Shown here: piece by piece, positions 52,455-61,560 of the stretch
How the letters are laid out: each line of letters opens with the position of its first letter
Position numbering within the stretch: position 1 is the stretch's first letter
Assembly: GCF_051857545.1 (NCBI RefSeq)
Contig: NZ_JBPZHB010000001.1
Span: forward strand, 682,001 to 746,000
DNA from: Larkinella sp051857545
GTDB taxonomy: Bacteria > Bacteroidota > Bacteroidia > Cytophagales > Spirosomataceae
Reading direction: 5' to 3'
Length of the DNA: 64,000 nucleotides
Translations under genes and position numbers: made by a program
The notes under the pieces: generated by a model
Databases searched by the model: none
Told to the model about the DNA's origin: nothing
What the model saw: only the letters and a program-made list of their open reading frames with translations

Positions 52455-54920
52455 ATGCTTCAAAACTACCTCAAAGTCGCTCTCCGCAGCCTCCGGCGCG
52501 ATCCGGTTTATTCCAGTATCCATTTGGCGGGTTTGTCCGTTGCCCTGGCGTTCGGCCTGCTGACCTACGCCTTCGTGCGCCACGAACGCTCGTTCGACCG
52601 GTTTCAGGCCGACGCCGACCGCATCTACCGGTTTGAATCGACCGATTTGTTTGATTTTGAGGGGAAGCCGAAACAGCACCCACTCAACCTGCCGTTTTTT
52701 CCGGCCGAAGAACACCGGAGTCTGATCTTTCCGGTGGTTTTTGGAATGGAAATCAAACAGCAAATGCCGGAATTTCAGGACATCGTTCGAATGACAAGGC
52801 TTCAGGAAAGTATCGTGAAATACGGAGCGAACGCGGTGTATGAAAAGGCCATTCTGTTTGCGGATTCCAATTACTTCACGTTTTTCTCGATTCCGTTGAC
52901 GGTGGGTCGCCCGGAGCAGGTGCTGGCCGGTTTGCACAACGCGGTGATTTCGGAACGGCTGAAGCAGAAACTGTTTGCGAACGATCATCCGGTGGGCAAA
53001 ACCATCCGGTACGATGGTAAATTCTACACGGTATCGGGCGTGATGCAAAACCCGCCGTCGAACACGGCGCTCACCGCCGAACTGGTGGTGCGGCTGGAAA
53101 GCGATGAGTATTATACGAAGCAACTTGAACAACGGTACAAAACCAGCAATGTCTACACACTTGGGAAACTAAGCCCTACCGCTTCGCTGTCGTCAGCAAC
53201 CGCCAAACTAGCCATGCTAGGGCCACAGCTCTTTAAAGAAGTGATTACTGATATGCTAAAGTCAGCGTCTCCTGAACACAAAGACCGTCTGACCAACGAC
53301 CAGTTTTTACTCACCGTTCGCCCGCTGACTGATACGCATTTTTCGTTCAACGAACGCTGGAACCGCACGGTTTCGCCGACGAATGTGTACCTGTTGGTGT
53401 CCATCAGTCTGTTGATTCTGCTCGTGGCTGGTCTGAATTACATCATCATTTCGCTGTCGAAACTGGCGGGGCGTTTGCAGGAAGTGGGTGTTCGGAAAGT
53501 GGTGGGAGCGGCTCCGCAACAGTTGGCGGTGCAACTCTGGCTGGAAACCGTGCTGGTCGTCGGGCTGGCGTCGGTCATCAGTCTGCTGCTGGCGTTGCTG
53601 CTGTTGCCGACTTTCAATAACCTGACCGACCGGACGCTGACGGTTTTCGACGTTTTCCAGGCGGGTAATTTGCTGGGCTTGTTGAGCATGGTATTGGCGG
53701 TCAGTTTAATCGCGGGAATTTATCCGGCACTGTTGTTCGCCCGTTTACGACCGAATTTGTTTCTGGGCCAAAACCGCACCTACAAAATCAATCCGCTGGT
53801 GATTCAGGGCATGATGGGAACGCAGTTTGTGCTGTCGCTGGTGTTGGTGACGGCGGCCATTACGATGCATAAACAGTTGAGTTTTGTGCAGGAAAAGGAA
53901 CTGGGATTGACGAAAGAACTGGTTCTCAAAGTCAAAAACCTGCAACAGTTTGAGGATGGCAGCGGCCCCCGGATTTATGAACGGTTGCTGCGGTATCAGG
54001 CGACGAACCCGGACGTATTGCTGGTAGCGAGCAGTGCGGGCGGGTACGGCGAAGACGGTTTTAACCGCAACGGCACCACGATCAACGGACAGAAATACTG
54101 GGCCTTGCAACAGGCCATCGATTACAACTTCTTTACGTTGCTGGGAATCAAACTCAAACAGGGCCGGATTTTTTCGCCGGCGTTCCGGTCGGATACGGCA
54201 AAAAGCGTCAAGGCGGTGGTGATCAACGAAACGCTGGCGAAGTTGCTGGGTCAGGAGCTGGTTTTCAACAAACCGCTGGAAACCTTGAATGGGCGGACGG
54301 TGATTGGCGTCGTGAATGACCACAACATCGAACCGCTCACCAAAGCCATTCAGCCCGCATATTACAAACTGGATCTGGGCTTTCAGGGCGTGTTTTACCT
54401 GAAACTGACGCCCGGCCATCTGTCCGAAAAAGTCGCCCGCATTGCCCGCGACTGGCCGCAGCTTTCCGACGGGCAACCTTTCGAGTATTCTTTTCTGGAT
54501 CAGGATCTGCAAGCCCGGTATCGCGACTACCAACGCTGGACCACGCTGACCCAACTCGCCACCGGCATTGCATTGCTGATTGCGGCTTTGGGCTTGTTCG
54601 GGCTGGCGGGCATTCAGGCCATCAACCGGATGCGGGAAGTCGGTATCCGGAAGGTAATGGGTGCCACTGTGGGGCAACTATGGGTTCTGCTCAACCGCCG
54701 GACGCTGACGCTGGTGGGGCTGGCTTTCGCTCTGGCCATCCCGCTATCGACCTGGCTAATGAACCGCTGGCTGGATAGTTTTGCCTACCGCATTCCGCTG
54801 AACTGGCCCATTTTTGCGCTCGCGGGCGGTTTGGGCGTTTTCGTCGCGCTGGCTGCGGTCAGCTACCATTCCATTCGGACGGCCTTGATGAATCCGGTGA
54901 AGTCACTGCGTTCGGAATGA
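52455..54920 (+). CDS. FtsX/MacB-type ABC permease (paralogue 3)
   Basis: Predicted 821 aa. N-terminal MLQNYLKVALRSLRRDPVYS, two MacB_PCD/FtsX halves, EVGVRKVVGAAPQQLAVQLW after the first FtsX helix and EVGIRKVMGATVGQLWVLLN at the second. The PCD domain is longer than in the two upstream copies. The final helices and the KSLRSE tail are intact. Own transcript likely, since a terminator precedes it. Immediately followed by the repeat array at 54983. Confidence 0.9.
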   Translation: MLQNYLKVALRSLRRDPVYSSIHLAGLSVALAFGLLTYAFVRHERSFDRFQADADRIYRFESTDLFDFEGKPKQHPLNLPFFPAEEHRSLIFPVVFGMEIKQQMPEFQDIVRMTRLQESIVKYGANAVYEKAILFADSNYFTFFSIPLTVGRPEQVLAGLHNAVISERLKQKLFANDHPVGKTIRYDGKFYTVSGVMQNPPSNTALTAELVVRLESDEYYTKQLEQRYKTSNVYTLGKLSPTASLSSATAKLAMLGPQLFKEVITDMLKSASPEHKDRLTNDQFLLTVRPLTDTHFSFNERWNRTVSPTNVYLLVSISLLILLVAGLNYIIISLSKLAGRLQEVGVRKVVGAAPQQLAVQLWLETVLVVGLASVISLLLALLLLPTFNNLTDRTLTVFDVFQAGNLLGLLSMVLAVSLIAGIYPALLFARLRPNLFLGQNRTYKINPLVIQGMMGTQFVLSLVLVTAAITMHKQLSFVQEKELGLTKELVLKVKNLQQFEDGSGPRIYERLLRYQATNPDVLLVASSAGGYGEDGFNRNGTTINGQKYWALQQAIDYNFFTLLGIKLKQGRIFSPAFRSDTAKSVKAVVINETLAKLLGQELVFNKPLETLNGRTVIGVVNDHNIEPLTKAIQPAYYKLDLGFQGVFYLKLTPGHLSEKVARIARDWPQLSDGQPFEYSFLDQDLQARYRDYQRWTTLTQLATGIALLIAALGLFGLAGIQAINRMREVGIRKVMGATVGQLWVLLNRRTLTLVGLAFALAIPLSTWLMNRWLDSFAYRIPLNWPIFALAGGLGVFVALAAVSYHSIRTALMNPVKSLRSE

Positions 54921-54982
54921 GGACGGGGCCACGCATTCAGTTAAGAATTAAGAGTTAAGCCGGGACGGTTTCGCCCATCCTT

Positions 54983-55543
54983 CCCGTAGGGATGGGCCAT
55001 TTTGTAGGAATGCCGGGCGCGTAAAAATCAAAAACAATCCCGTAGGGATGACGATCAGGCAGGAATGAATTGAACCGTCCCTACGGGACTCATCCCCCTA
55101 TGATGGCCCACGGTTCCTACAAAATGGGTCATCCCTACGGGATTGTTTTTGATCTTTCTATGGGCCAATTCTACAAAATGGATCATCCTTACGGGATTGT
55201 TTTTGATCTTTCTGTGGGGCCGATTCTACAAAATGGATCATCCTTACGGGATTGTTTTTGATCTTTCTGTGGGGCCGATTCTACAAAATGGATCACTCCT
55301 ACGGGATTGGTTTTGATTTTCTGAGGGAGTCCGGTTGCGCCATCCGTCCCGTAGGGATGGTCGATTTTGTAGGAACCGTGGGCCATCATAGGGGGATGAG
55401 TCCCGTAGGGATGGCCCATTTTGTAGAAATCATGCGCATTGATAGGGAGATGGTTCATCTTGTCATTACACGATCGGTCATCCCTACGGGATTGGCGGAT
55501 TCTCTGCGGACGTCGATTCTACAAAATGGATCATTCCTACGGG
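54983..55543. repeat. REP-like array of 11 CCCGTAGGGATG motifs in both orientations
   Basis: The word CCCGTAGGGATG or its complement (1-3 changes allowed) occurs near 54983, 55039, 55079, 55130, 55184, 55239, 55294, 55348, 55402, 55479 and 55532, mostly spaced 51-56 bases apart, in both orientations. A second word, CTACAAAATGG or its complement, accompanies most copies. Four copies at 55117-55320 form a tandem repeat of period 54-55. The 47-bp arms 55079-55125 and 55364-55410 are perfect complements. No protein is credible here, although several frames stay open because the unit is stop-poor. Confidence 0.85.
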
Positions 55544-55673
55544 ATTCGTTTTGATTTCTTGTAGGGACTATTCCCTTTCCGGATTGATTTTAATGTATTA
55601 AGTGAATAGCCTTGTGGTATTATATGCGTATCGCCTATCCGTTATCCGCTGACGAGAAAAACGAAAAATCACT

Positions 55674-55703
55674 TTTGGACCTAACTTTTAACCCGTACTT
55701 TAG
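55674..55703 (+). promoter_or_regulatory. probable promoter of the thiamin operon
   Basis: TTTG at 55674-55677 and the -7-like TACTTTAG at 55696-55703 are 18 bases apart, and the riboswitch begins about 13 bases later, as expected for transcription starting just ahead of the aptamer. The -7 box is imperfect. A second weaker candidate is TTG 55584 / TAGCCTTG 55607. Confidence 0.45.
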
Positions 55704-55715
55704 CGGCCATGAATG

Positions 55716-55792
55716 GCTTTGGGGGTGTCCCGTGCGGACTGAGATAATACCCTTCGAACCTGACACAGTTGAGACTGTCGTAGGGAAAAGCT
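55716..55792 (+). ncRNA. TPP riboswitch (THI element)
   Basis: The conserved TPP aptamer blocks appear in order: GGGGGTGTCC at 55721, CTGAGATAATACCC at 55739-55752, GAACCTGACACAGTT at 55756-55770, and CGTAGGGAA at 55779-55787. This is the pyrimidine- and pyrophosphate-sensing core. It lies 96 bases before thiM, so thiamin pyrophosphate should repress the operon, by hiding the start or ending transcription. Confidence 0.96.
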
Positions 55793-55887
55793 GGAGAGAG
55801 CGCTCGCTTCTTTCTTTTTGATTTCCGTACCGGGAAACGCACCCATGCGTCCATTCAGCTTTTGCTCACGTCAAAACCCGGTACATT

Positions 55888-56676
55888 GTGAATACCCTCG
55901 AACACGATTTAAACGCCCTGCGGGCAACGGCTCCGCTGGTGCATAACATCACCAATTACGTGGTGATGAACTACACGGCCAACGCCCTGCTGGCCGTCGG
56001 TGCGTCGCCAGTGATGGCCCACGCCATCGAAGAAGTGGAAGAAATGGCGGGGATTGCGGGCGCGCTGGTCATCAACATCGGGACGCTTTCGGCACCCTGG
56101 GTGCAGGCTATGAAACTGGCGATGAAAAAAGCCGCTGACCTCGGAAAACCGATTGTGCTGGACCCGGTTGGTGCGGGCGCGACGGGCTACCGAAATACCG
56201 TCTTATCCGAACTGCTGGAAACCGCTGCGCCGACGGTGATTCGCGGCAATGCGTCCGAAATTCTGACGCTGGCCGGTTTGGGTGGACATACCAAAGGCGT
56301 CGACAGCACCGCATCGTCCCTGAGCAGTCTGGACGCGGCCCACGCCCTCAGTGAGCGATTAAGCTGTGTTGTTAGCGTCAGTGGAGCCATCGATGTCATT
56401 GTGCAGAAAAACCGCGTTGCATACGTGGAAAACGGCCATCCGCTCATGACGAAGGTGACGGGCATGGGCTGCTCCGCTTCGGCGATTGTGGGTGCGTTTT
56501 GCGCCGTTCAGCCGGATTTCTTTCAGGCGGCTGTGTCGGCTGCTGCAACGATGGGCGTTTGCGGACAACTGGCTTTTAGCAAAGCCACCGCGCCCGGTAG
56601 TTTCCAGATCGCGTTTCTGGATGCGCTGGCTGAATTGGCCCCCGAAAAACTGGTTGAACTGGCGCGGATTAGATAA
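55888..56676 (+). CDS. thiM: hydroxyethylthiazole kinase
   Basis: Predicted 262 aa from a GTG start. ThiM phosphorylates 4-methyl-5-(2-hydroxyethyl)thiazole in thiamin salvage. Ribokinase-like features: VHNITNYVVMNYTANALLA near the N-terminus, PIVLDPVGAGATGYR (about 90-104), NASEILTLAG, and TGMGCSASAIVGAF with the catalytic-loop Cys. First gene after the TPP riboswitch. It is separated from thiE by 103 bases that contain a 13-bp inverted repeat. Confidence 0.95.
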   Translation: MNTLEHDLNALRATAPLVHNITNYVVMNYTANALLAVGASPVMAHAIEEVEEMAGIAGALVINIGTLSAPWVQAMKLAMKKAADLGKPIVLDPVGAGATGYRNTVLSELLETAAPTVIRGNASEILTLAGLGGHTKGVDSTASSLSSLDAAHALSERLSCVVSVSGAIDVIVQKNRVAYVENGHPLMTKVTGMGCSASAIVGAFCAVQPDFFQAAVSAAATMGVCGQLAFSKATAPGSFQIAFLDALAELAPEKLVELARIR

Positions 56677-56699
56677 GAAACAGAGAAAAGAGTAGAGAA

Positions 56700-56762
56700 G
56701 TGAGACAAGAGACCATGAAAACCGGGTCAGTCGGAATCCCCGTCTTTATTCTCTTGTCTCAC
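56700..56762. repeat. 13-bp inverted repeat between thiM and thiE
   Basis: GTGAGACAAGAGA (56700-56712) and TCTCTTGTCTCAC (56750-56762) are perfect complements with a 37-base loop; pairing extends imperfectly outward through AGAG/CTCT. It lies inside the thiamin operon and could tune read-through or mRNA decay. Confidence 0.65.
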
Positions 56763-56779
56763 CTCTTTCATCTAGAAAC

Positions 56780-57406
56780 ATGCAACTCTATTTAGTAACC
56801 GACGAAACCGCCTGCCGGGGCTGGGATCTCTTTTGGGTCGTTGAAGAAGCCGTCAAAGGCGGGGTGACGATGGTGCAACTGCGCGAAAAAACGCTCGGCA
56901 CGCGGGCTTTTGTGGATCGGGCGATCCGCCTGAAGGCGTTGTTACAACCGCATAACGTTCCGCTGATTATCAACGACCGGGTCGATGTGGCGCTGGCCAG
57001 CGATGCCGACGGTGTTCACATCGGGCAGAGCGACATGCCGTACGAAACCGTGCGGGCATTGCTGCCACCCGGTAAAATCATCGGCTTATCGGCTGAAACG
57101 AAAGAGCACGTACGGGAAGCCGAGGATTGGGATCTTTCCTATCTGGCGTTAAGTCCGTTGTACGCAACGCCTTCCAAAACCGATCATGCCGAACCGTGGG
57201 GGCTGGCCGGTTTGCAGTGGGTGCGCGCTAACAGCCGCCATCCGCTGGTGGTCATCGGTGGGTTGAATGTGTTGAATACCGCCGAAGCGATCGAAAACGG
57301 CGCCGACGGGATTGCGGTGATTTCCGCGATCTGTAGTGCCGAATCGCCCCAGACAGCGGCTTTTGAATTGAAGAAAACGATACAAACCGGAGTGAAAAAA
57401 CGATGA
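56780..57406 (+). CDS. thiE: thiamin-phosphate synthase
   Basis: Predicted 208 aa TIM-barrel enzyme that joins HMP-pyrophosphate and thiazole phosphate into thiamin phosphate. Family motifs are VQLREKTLGTR (about 34-44), INDRVDVALASDADGVHIGQ, LSPLYATPSKTDH and VVIGGLN. The stop overlaps the thiD start by 4 bases (ATGA). Third-largest piece of the salvage operon; both of its substrates are made by the flanking kinases. Confidence 0.95.
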   Translation: MQLYLVTDETACRGWDLFWVVEEAVKGGVTMVQLREKTLGTRAFVDRAIRLKALLQPHNVPLIINDRVDVALASDADGVHIGQSDMPYETVRALLPPGKIIGLSAETKEHVREAEDWDLSYLALSPLYATPSKTDHAEPWGLAGLQWVRANSRHPLVVIGGLNVLNTAEAIENGADGIAVISAICSAESPQTAAFELKKTIQTGVKKR

Positions 57407-58224
57407 AACGCTATCCAACGGTGTTGACCATTGCGGGTTCGGACAGTGGCGGAGGGGCCGGTATTCAGGCTGATTTGAAGACGATTGCGGCTTTGGGTGC
57501 CTACGGAACTTCGGCCATCACGGCGCTGACCGCCCAGAATACGCAGGGCGTTCGGGCCATTCACGCGGTTCCGGCGGCTTTTCTGCAAGAACAGCTCGAA
57601 GCGGTTTTTGAGGACATCACCATCGACGCCGTTAAAATCGGGATGATCAATACCGTCGAAGTGGTGGAGGTCATTGCCGATGTTCTGGACCGTTTTCAGC
57701 CCCTGTTTGTGGTTTTCGATCCGGTGATGGTGGCCACGAGCGGGGCGAAGCTGATTCTGGACGAAACCGTTGACGTCCTGAAAAACCAGCTTTTTCCGCG
57801 CGCTACCCTGATTACACCCAACCTGGACGAAGCCCGGATTCTGATGAAAAAACCGATCGAATCGGTTGAGCAGATGCAGGAAGCGGCCGAAGAATTGATC
57901 GATCAGGGCTGTCGGGCGGTTTTGCTGAAAGGCGGTCACCTCATTGCGGCCCGGTTGTATGATGTGCTGGCGGTTCGGGGTGAACCGACGCAGGTTTTTG
58001 ATTCGGACTACATCGAAAGCCGGAATGTCCACGGGACGGGGTGTACGCTTTCGTCGGCGATTGCCACGCATCTGGCATTGGGATGCGCGCTGACCGAGGC
58101 CGTTTCACTAGCGAAAGCGTATATATCCGAGGCTATTCGGGCTGGGAAAGACGTCACCACCGGACGTGGTTCCGGCCCTTTGAATCATTCCTTTTCTCCA
58201 AAACCCATGGTAATCCGATCATGA
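57403..58224 (+). CDS. thiD: hydroxymethylpyrimidine/phosphomethylpyrimidine kinase
   Basis: Predicted 273 aa ribokinase-family enzyme that phosphorylates HMP and HMP-phosphate. TIAGSDSGGGAGIQADLKT (about 8-26), DPVMVATSG, and NVHGTGCTLSSAIATHLA (about 208-225) with the catalytic GTGC are all present. ATGA overlaps link it to both thiE and tenA, so the three are translationally coupled. With ThiM and ThiE it covers both arms of salvage. Confidence 0.95.
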   Translation: MKRYPTVLTIAGSDSGGGAGIQADLKTIAALGAYGTSAITALTAQNTQGVRAIHAVPAAFLQEQLEAVFEDITIDAVKIGMINTVEVVEVIADVLDRFQPLFVVFDPVMVATSGAKLILDETVDVLKNQLFPRATLITPNLDEARILMKKPIESVEQMQEAAEELIDQGCRAVLLKGGHLIAARLYDVLAVRGEPTQVFDSDYIESRNVHGTGCTLSSAIATHLALGCALTEAVSLAKAYISEAIRAGKDVTTGRGSGPLNHSFSPKPMVIRS

Positions 58225-58871
58225 AATTCACGGAACAGCTCTGGAATGCCGCGTTGCCGGTGTACGAAAAAATACAGGCACATCCCTTCAATGAGCAACT
58301 GAAAACCGGTACGTTACCGGTCGAAACGTTCAAGTTTTACATTTACCAGGATTCACTCTATCTGGCAGATTTTGCGAAAGCGCTGGCCGTCGCCGGAACC
58401 CGGTCTTCGACGAGTGAAGAGTTGCTGGAGTTTTTACAGTTTGCCCAAAATGCCATTCTGGTAGAACGCGCCCTGCACGAAAGTTACTTTGCTGCGTACA
58501 ACATCGGGTTCACCAGCGGCAAGGCACCGGGTTGTTTTGCGTATACAAATTACCTCTTGGCCACCAGTACGTTCGAGTCCTACGAAGTGGCCGTGGCCGC
58601 GCTGCTGCCCTGTTTCTGGATTTACAAACGGGTCGGGGATTTTATTTACGCCAACCAGACCACGCCCAATCCCTACCAGAACTGGATCGATGCCTACGCG
58701 GGGGAGGAGTTTGGCGTGGCCGTCAACAAAGCCCTTACCATCTGCGACCGTCTGGGCGAACAGGCTTCCGAATCCACCAAAAACCGCATGGTCGAAGCCT
58801 ACCTAACCTCGTCCCGGCTGGAATACAGTTTCTGGGATAGCGCGTATCGGCGGGAAAGCTGGCCGGTTTAA
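58221..58871 (+). CDS. tenA: TenA-type aminopyrimidine aminohydrolase (thiaminase II)
   Basis: Predicted 216 aa all-helical enzyme. Asp44 (YQDSLYL), Cys131 (LLPCFWIY) and Glu201 (LEYSFW) match the Asp44, Cys135 and Glu205 site of B. subtilis TenA. It hydrolyses aminomethyl-pyrimidine from degraded thiamin to HMP, feeding ThiD. The ATG overlaps the thiD stop; an in-frame start within thiD is not used. It converges with nhaD, whose stop lies 1 base away, leaving no room for a terminator. Confidence 0.94.
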   Translation: MKFTEQLWNAALPVYEKIQAHPFNEQLKTGTLPVETFKFYIYQDSLYLADFAKALAVAGTRSSTSEELLEFLQFAQNAILVERALHESYFAAYNIGFTSGKAPGCFAYTNYLLATSTFESYEVAVAALLPCFWIYKRVGDFIYANQTTPNPYQNWIDAYAGEEFGVAVNKALTICDRLGEQASESTKNRMVEAYLTSSRLEYSFWDSAYRRESWPV

Positions 58872-58872
58872 A

Positions 58873-60168
58873 TCAATGCGTGAGTCCGTAGACGGCAAAG
58901 TAGGTCAAAGCACCGGCGATGTAGCCCAGCAATGCAAGTCCACTGATCCGGCGCAGATACCAGCCAAATTCCAGCTTTTCCATGCCCATAACGGCTACCC
59001 CGGCGGCTGAACCAATGACAAGCAGACTGCCGCCCGTTCCGGCGCAGTAGGCCAGAAATTCCCACAGTTTGGCATCGGGTGGGTAGGTTGTCATGTCATA
59101 CATGCCCATTGCGGCCGCCACAATCGGAACGTTGTCGACAATGGCCGATGCCACTCCGATGATCATCACGATGAGGTCGAGATCGCCGACGGCTTCATCG
59201 AGCGCTAGAGCCACACTCGAAAGAATTTCAGTGGATTGCAGGGCACCGACGGCCAGCAAGATGCCCAGAAAGAATAAAATACTGGGAATGTCGATTTTGC
59301 TTAGGGCATAAGCCGCCGTAAATCGCTGGCGGTGTTCTTCATCTTTATCGGAATGAATAACCTCCGAAACCACCCAAACGGCACCCAGGGCCAGCATCAT
59401 GGCCATGTAGGGTGGGAGGTGGGTGACGGTTTTGAAGATCGGAACAAAGAGAATGGCGGTTAATCCGGTGGCAAACATGGTGCGCCGGTCGCGCCGTTGA
59501 AGCGGGGTAACGTAGGGTCGGCTGATGCCTTTCTTCGCCGTGGCGATCTCGGTTTCGGAGGTCGGTTTGATGGTGAAGGTCAGCCACACCAGCGGCACCA
59601 GCAAACAGACCAAACTGGGCAGAAACAGTTGGCTAATGATGTTCATTGTCGTGACCTGGCCGCCAATCCAGAGCATGGTGGTGGTGACATCGCCGATGGG
59701 TGACCAGGCGCCCCCGGCATTGGCGGAAATGATGATCATACCGGCCATCAGCCGCCGTTGTTCCGGGTCTTTCACCAGTTTGCGGGTCACCGAAACCATC
59801 ACGATGGCCGAAGCCAGGTTGTCGAGCATGGCCGACAGGAAGAACGTCAGCCCACAAATCAGCCAGAGCAGCACCCGTGCATTTCGGCTGGCAATGCGGT
59901 CGGTGATGATGGAAAAGCCGTCGTGAATATCGATCAGCTCCACAATGGTCATGGCACCCATCAGGAAGAACAGGATCTGGGCAATTTCGGCAAGATGATG
60001 CCCCAGACTCTCCAAAACTGGCTCCGGTTCCGGGACATTCAGGATGTAGAGGGTCCAGCAAATCACGCCGGTAATGAGGGCTGTAGCTGTTTTGTTCAGC
60101 CGGATGGGATGTTCGAGCGTAATTAAAATATAGCCAATTACGAATACGATTATAATGAGTGTTGTCAT
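58873..60168 (-). CDS. nhaD: NhaD-family Na+/H+ antiporter
   Basis: Predicted 431 aa with about 12 membrane helices, of the ion-transporter (IT) superfamily. FLMGAMTIVELIDIHDGF, SAMLDNLASAIVMVS, SANAGGAWSPIGDVTTTMLW and SAIVDNVPIVAAAMGMYDM are characteristic NhaD segments with the paired Asn/Asp residues of the two half-helices. It expels Na+ at alkaline pH. Stands alone, convergent with tenA. Confidence 0.93.
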   Translation of the reverse strand: MTTLIIIVFVIGYILITLEHPIRLNKTATALITGVICWTLYILNVPEPEPVLESLGHHLAEIAQILFFLMGAMTIVELIDIHDGFSIITDRIASRNARVLLWLICGLTFFLSAMLDNLASAIVMVSVTRKLVKDPEQRRLMAGMIIISANAGGAWSPIGDVTTTMLWIGGQVTTMNIISQLFLPSLVCLLVPLVWLTFTIKPTSETEIATAKKGISRPYVTPLQRRDRRTMFATGLTAILFVPIFKTVTHLPPYMAMMLALGAVWVVSEVIHSDKDEEHRQRFTAAYALSKIDIPSILFFLGILLAVGALQSTEILSSVALALDEAVGDLDLIVMIIGVASAIVDNVPIVAAAMGMYDMTTYPPDAKLWEFLAYCAGTGGSLLVIGSAAGVAVMGMEKLEFGWYLRRISGLALLGYIAGALTYFAVYGLTH

Positions 60169-60258
60169 GAAGCGAGTGGACTTGCCTGGCCCAAAGGTAG
60201 TGCAATCGGGGCATTTAGGGTAAAACTGGTTGATTAGATTAAGCTTAGAATGCGTCGG

Positions 60259-61560
60259 TTAGTTCGCAATACCGGCTTCGGCCAGCAACACCAGCAGCAC
60301 GTTTTGCAATCCCAGAACGCCCTGATCGTTCAGCCACCATTCGTTCAGTGAGTGGACATTTCCACCTTTGCCACCGCTGCCAATTGTGACGGCAGGAACC
60401 CCTAGCGAAATCGGCGTATTGGCGTTGGTTGAGGAAACGTCCAGTTTAGGCGTGGCACCCAGGTGTTTGGAAACCGCCATCGCCCGTTGCACCAGCGGCA
60501 CCGTCGGCTCGATTTTGCCGGAAGGACGGTCGCCGATTTTCTTCACATCGACCGTCAGATCGGGGCCGCTGCGTTTCAGTCCGTTTTCTTCTTTCAACGC
60601 CCGTTGAACGGCAGCTTGCAGCAACTGATCGATGCCCTTGAGCCGTTCGGGACTTTCGGAGCGCATGTCGATTTCCATCCACGACTCAAACGGAATGGCG
60701 TTCACCGACGTGCCTCCGCCGATCACACTGACGCTGTAGGTGGTTTTGATGCCTTGCCGCGTGAATTTATCGGCTTCGTTGGTGAAATAATAAATGGCTT
60801 TTCCGAGCGCACCATGCGGATTGACGATGCCGAATGCACCGTAGGAATGCCCGCCCGGCCCTTTGAACGTGATCCGGTAACGGTAGGAACCCAGTCCACG
60901 GTGGACAATTTCACTGATGCCGTCGCCATCGACCGCGATGTACGAATTGATTTTGGAACCGTTCGTTTTGAACAGATGCTTGACGCCCCGCAAGTCGCCC
61001 AGGCCTTCTTCGCCGACGGCTCCGACAAACCAGACATCCGCGTCGGTTTCGATCTTTGCCTTTTCCAATCCTTTCAAAACCGTCAGAATGGCCACCAATC
61101 CCCGGGTGTCGTCGCCAACGCCGGGCGCGTAGAGCGTGTCACCTTTTTGCTTTACTTTCACATCGGTGCCTTCCGGAAAAACCGTGTCCAGGTGCGCTTC
61201 GACCACCACGGTTTTTTGGCCGGAGCGGCCTTTGCGTTTGCCAATGACGTTGCCGATCTCATCGATCCAGACCGAATCGACGCCCGCTTCTTTCAGCATG
61301 GCGGCATATTTTTTGGCTTTCACCGATTCTTTGAAAGGGGGGGCTGGTGTTTCGGTGAGCGTAATCAGGTCCTGCTTCGTCTGCGGTTCCCATTCCACAA
61401 AATGTTGAAAAACCGCCTTCACCGCCGGGCGATTCGCCAGGGTTTTGATTTCATCCGTGTAGCGTTTCTCGACGGCAACAGATTCCTGCGCGTGGAGGGA
61501 ATGCGAAGAGGTGAAAATAATTACGAAGCTAAAAACCGCTGTTTTGAAAAGATGCGTCAT
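60259..61560 (-). CDS. M20-family metallopeptidase, secreted
   Basis: Predicted 433 aa from ATG 61560, followed by a signal peptide (about 1-25, ends LHAQ). Zinc-site motifs run in order: VEAHLDTVF, GVGDDTRGL, GAVGEEGLGDLRG, VDGDGI and NVHSLNEWW (the last His). The dimerisation domain starts at GPGGHSYGAFG. These are two-zinc exopeptidases of the tripeptidase T/carboxypeptidase G2 type; the substrate, probably a di- or tripeptide, is unknown. It is divergent from the permease starting at 61838. Confidence 0.9.
   Translation of the reverse strand: MTHLFKTAVFSFVIIFTSSHSLHAQESVAVEKRYTDEIKTLANRPAVKAVFQHFVEWEPQTKQDLITLTETPAPPFKESVKAKKYAAMLKEAGVDSVWIDEIGNVIGKRKGRSGQKTVVVEAHLDTVFPEGTDVKVKQKGDTLYAPGVGDDTRGLVAILTVLKGLEKAKIETDADVWFVGAVGEEGLGDLRGVKHLFKTNGSKINSYIAVDGDGISEIVHRGLGSYRYRITFKGPGGHSYGAFGIVNPHGALGKAIYYFTNEADKFTRQGIKTTYSVSVIGGGTSVNAIPFESWMEIDMRSESPERLKGIDQLLQAAVQRALKEENGLKRSGPDLTVDVKKIGDRPSGKIEPTVPLVQRAMAVSKHLGATPKLDVSSTNANTPISLGVPAVTIGSGGKGGNVHSLNEWWLNDQGVLGLQNVLLVLLAEAGIAN

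Noticed and set aside
54983..55543. CRISPR-like regular spacing of repeats
   Set aside because: Repeats alternate in orientation and the intervening sequences are themselves near-identical between units, so there are no unique spacers; no cas genes are nearby.
55070..55554. Open frames across the repeat array that read as repetitive small proteins
   Set aside because: They translate repeat DNA on both strands with changing frame because most units are 55 bases; no start signal and no protein-like composition.
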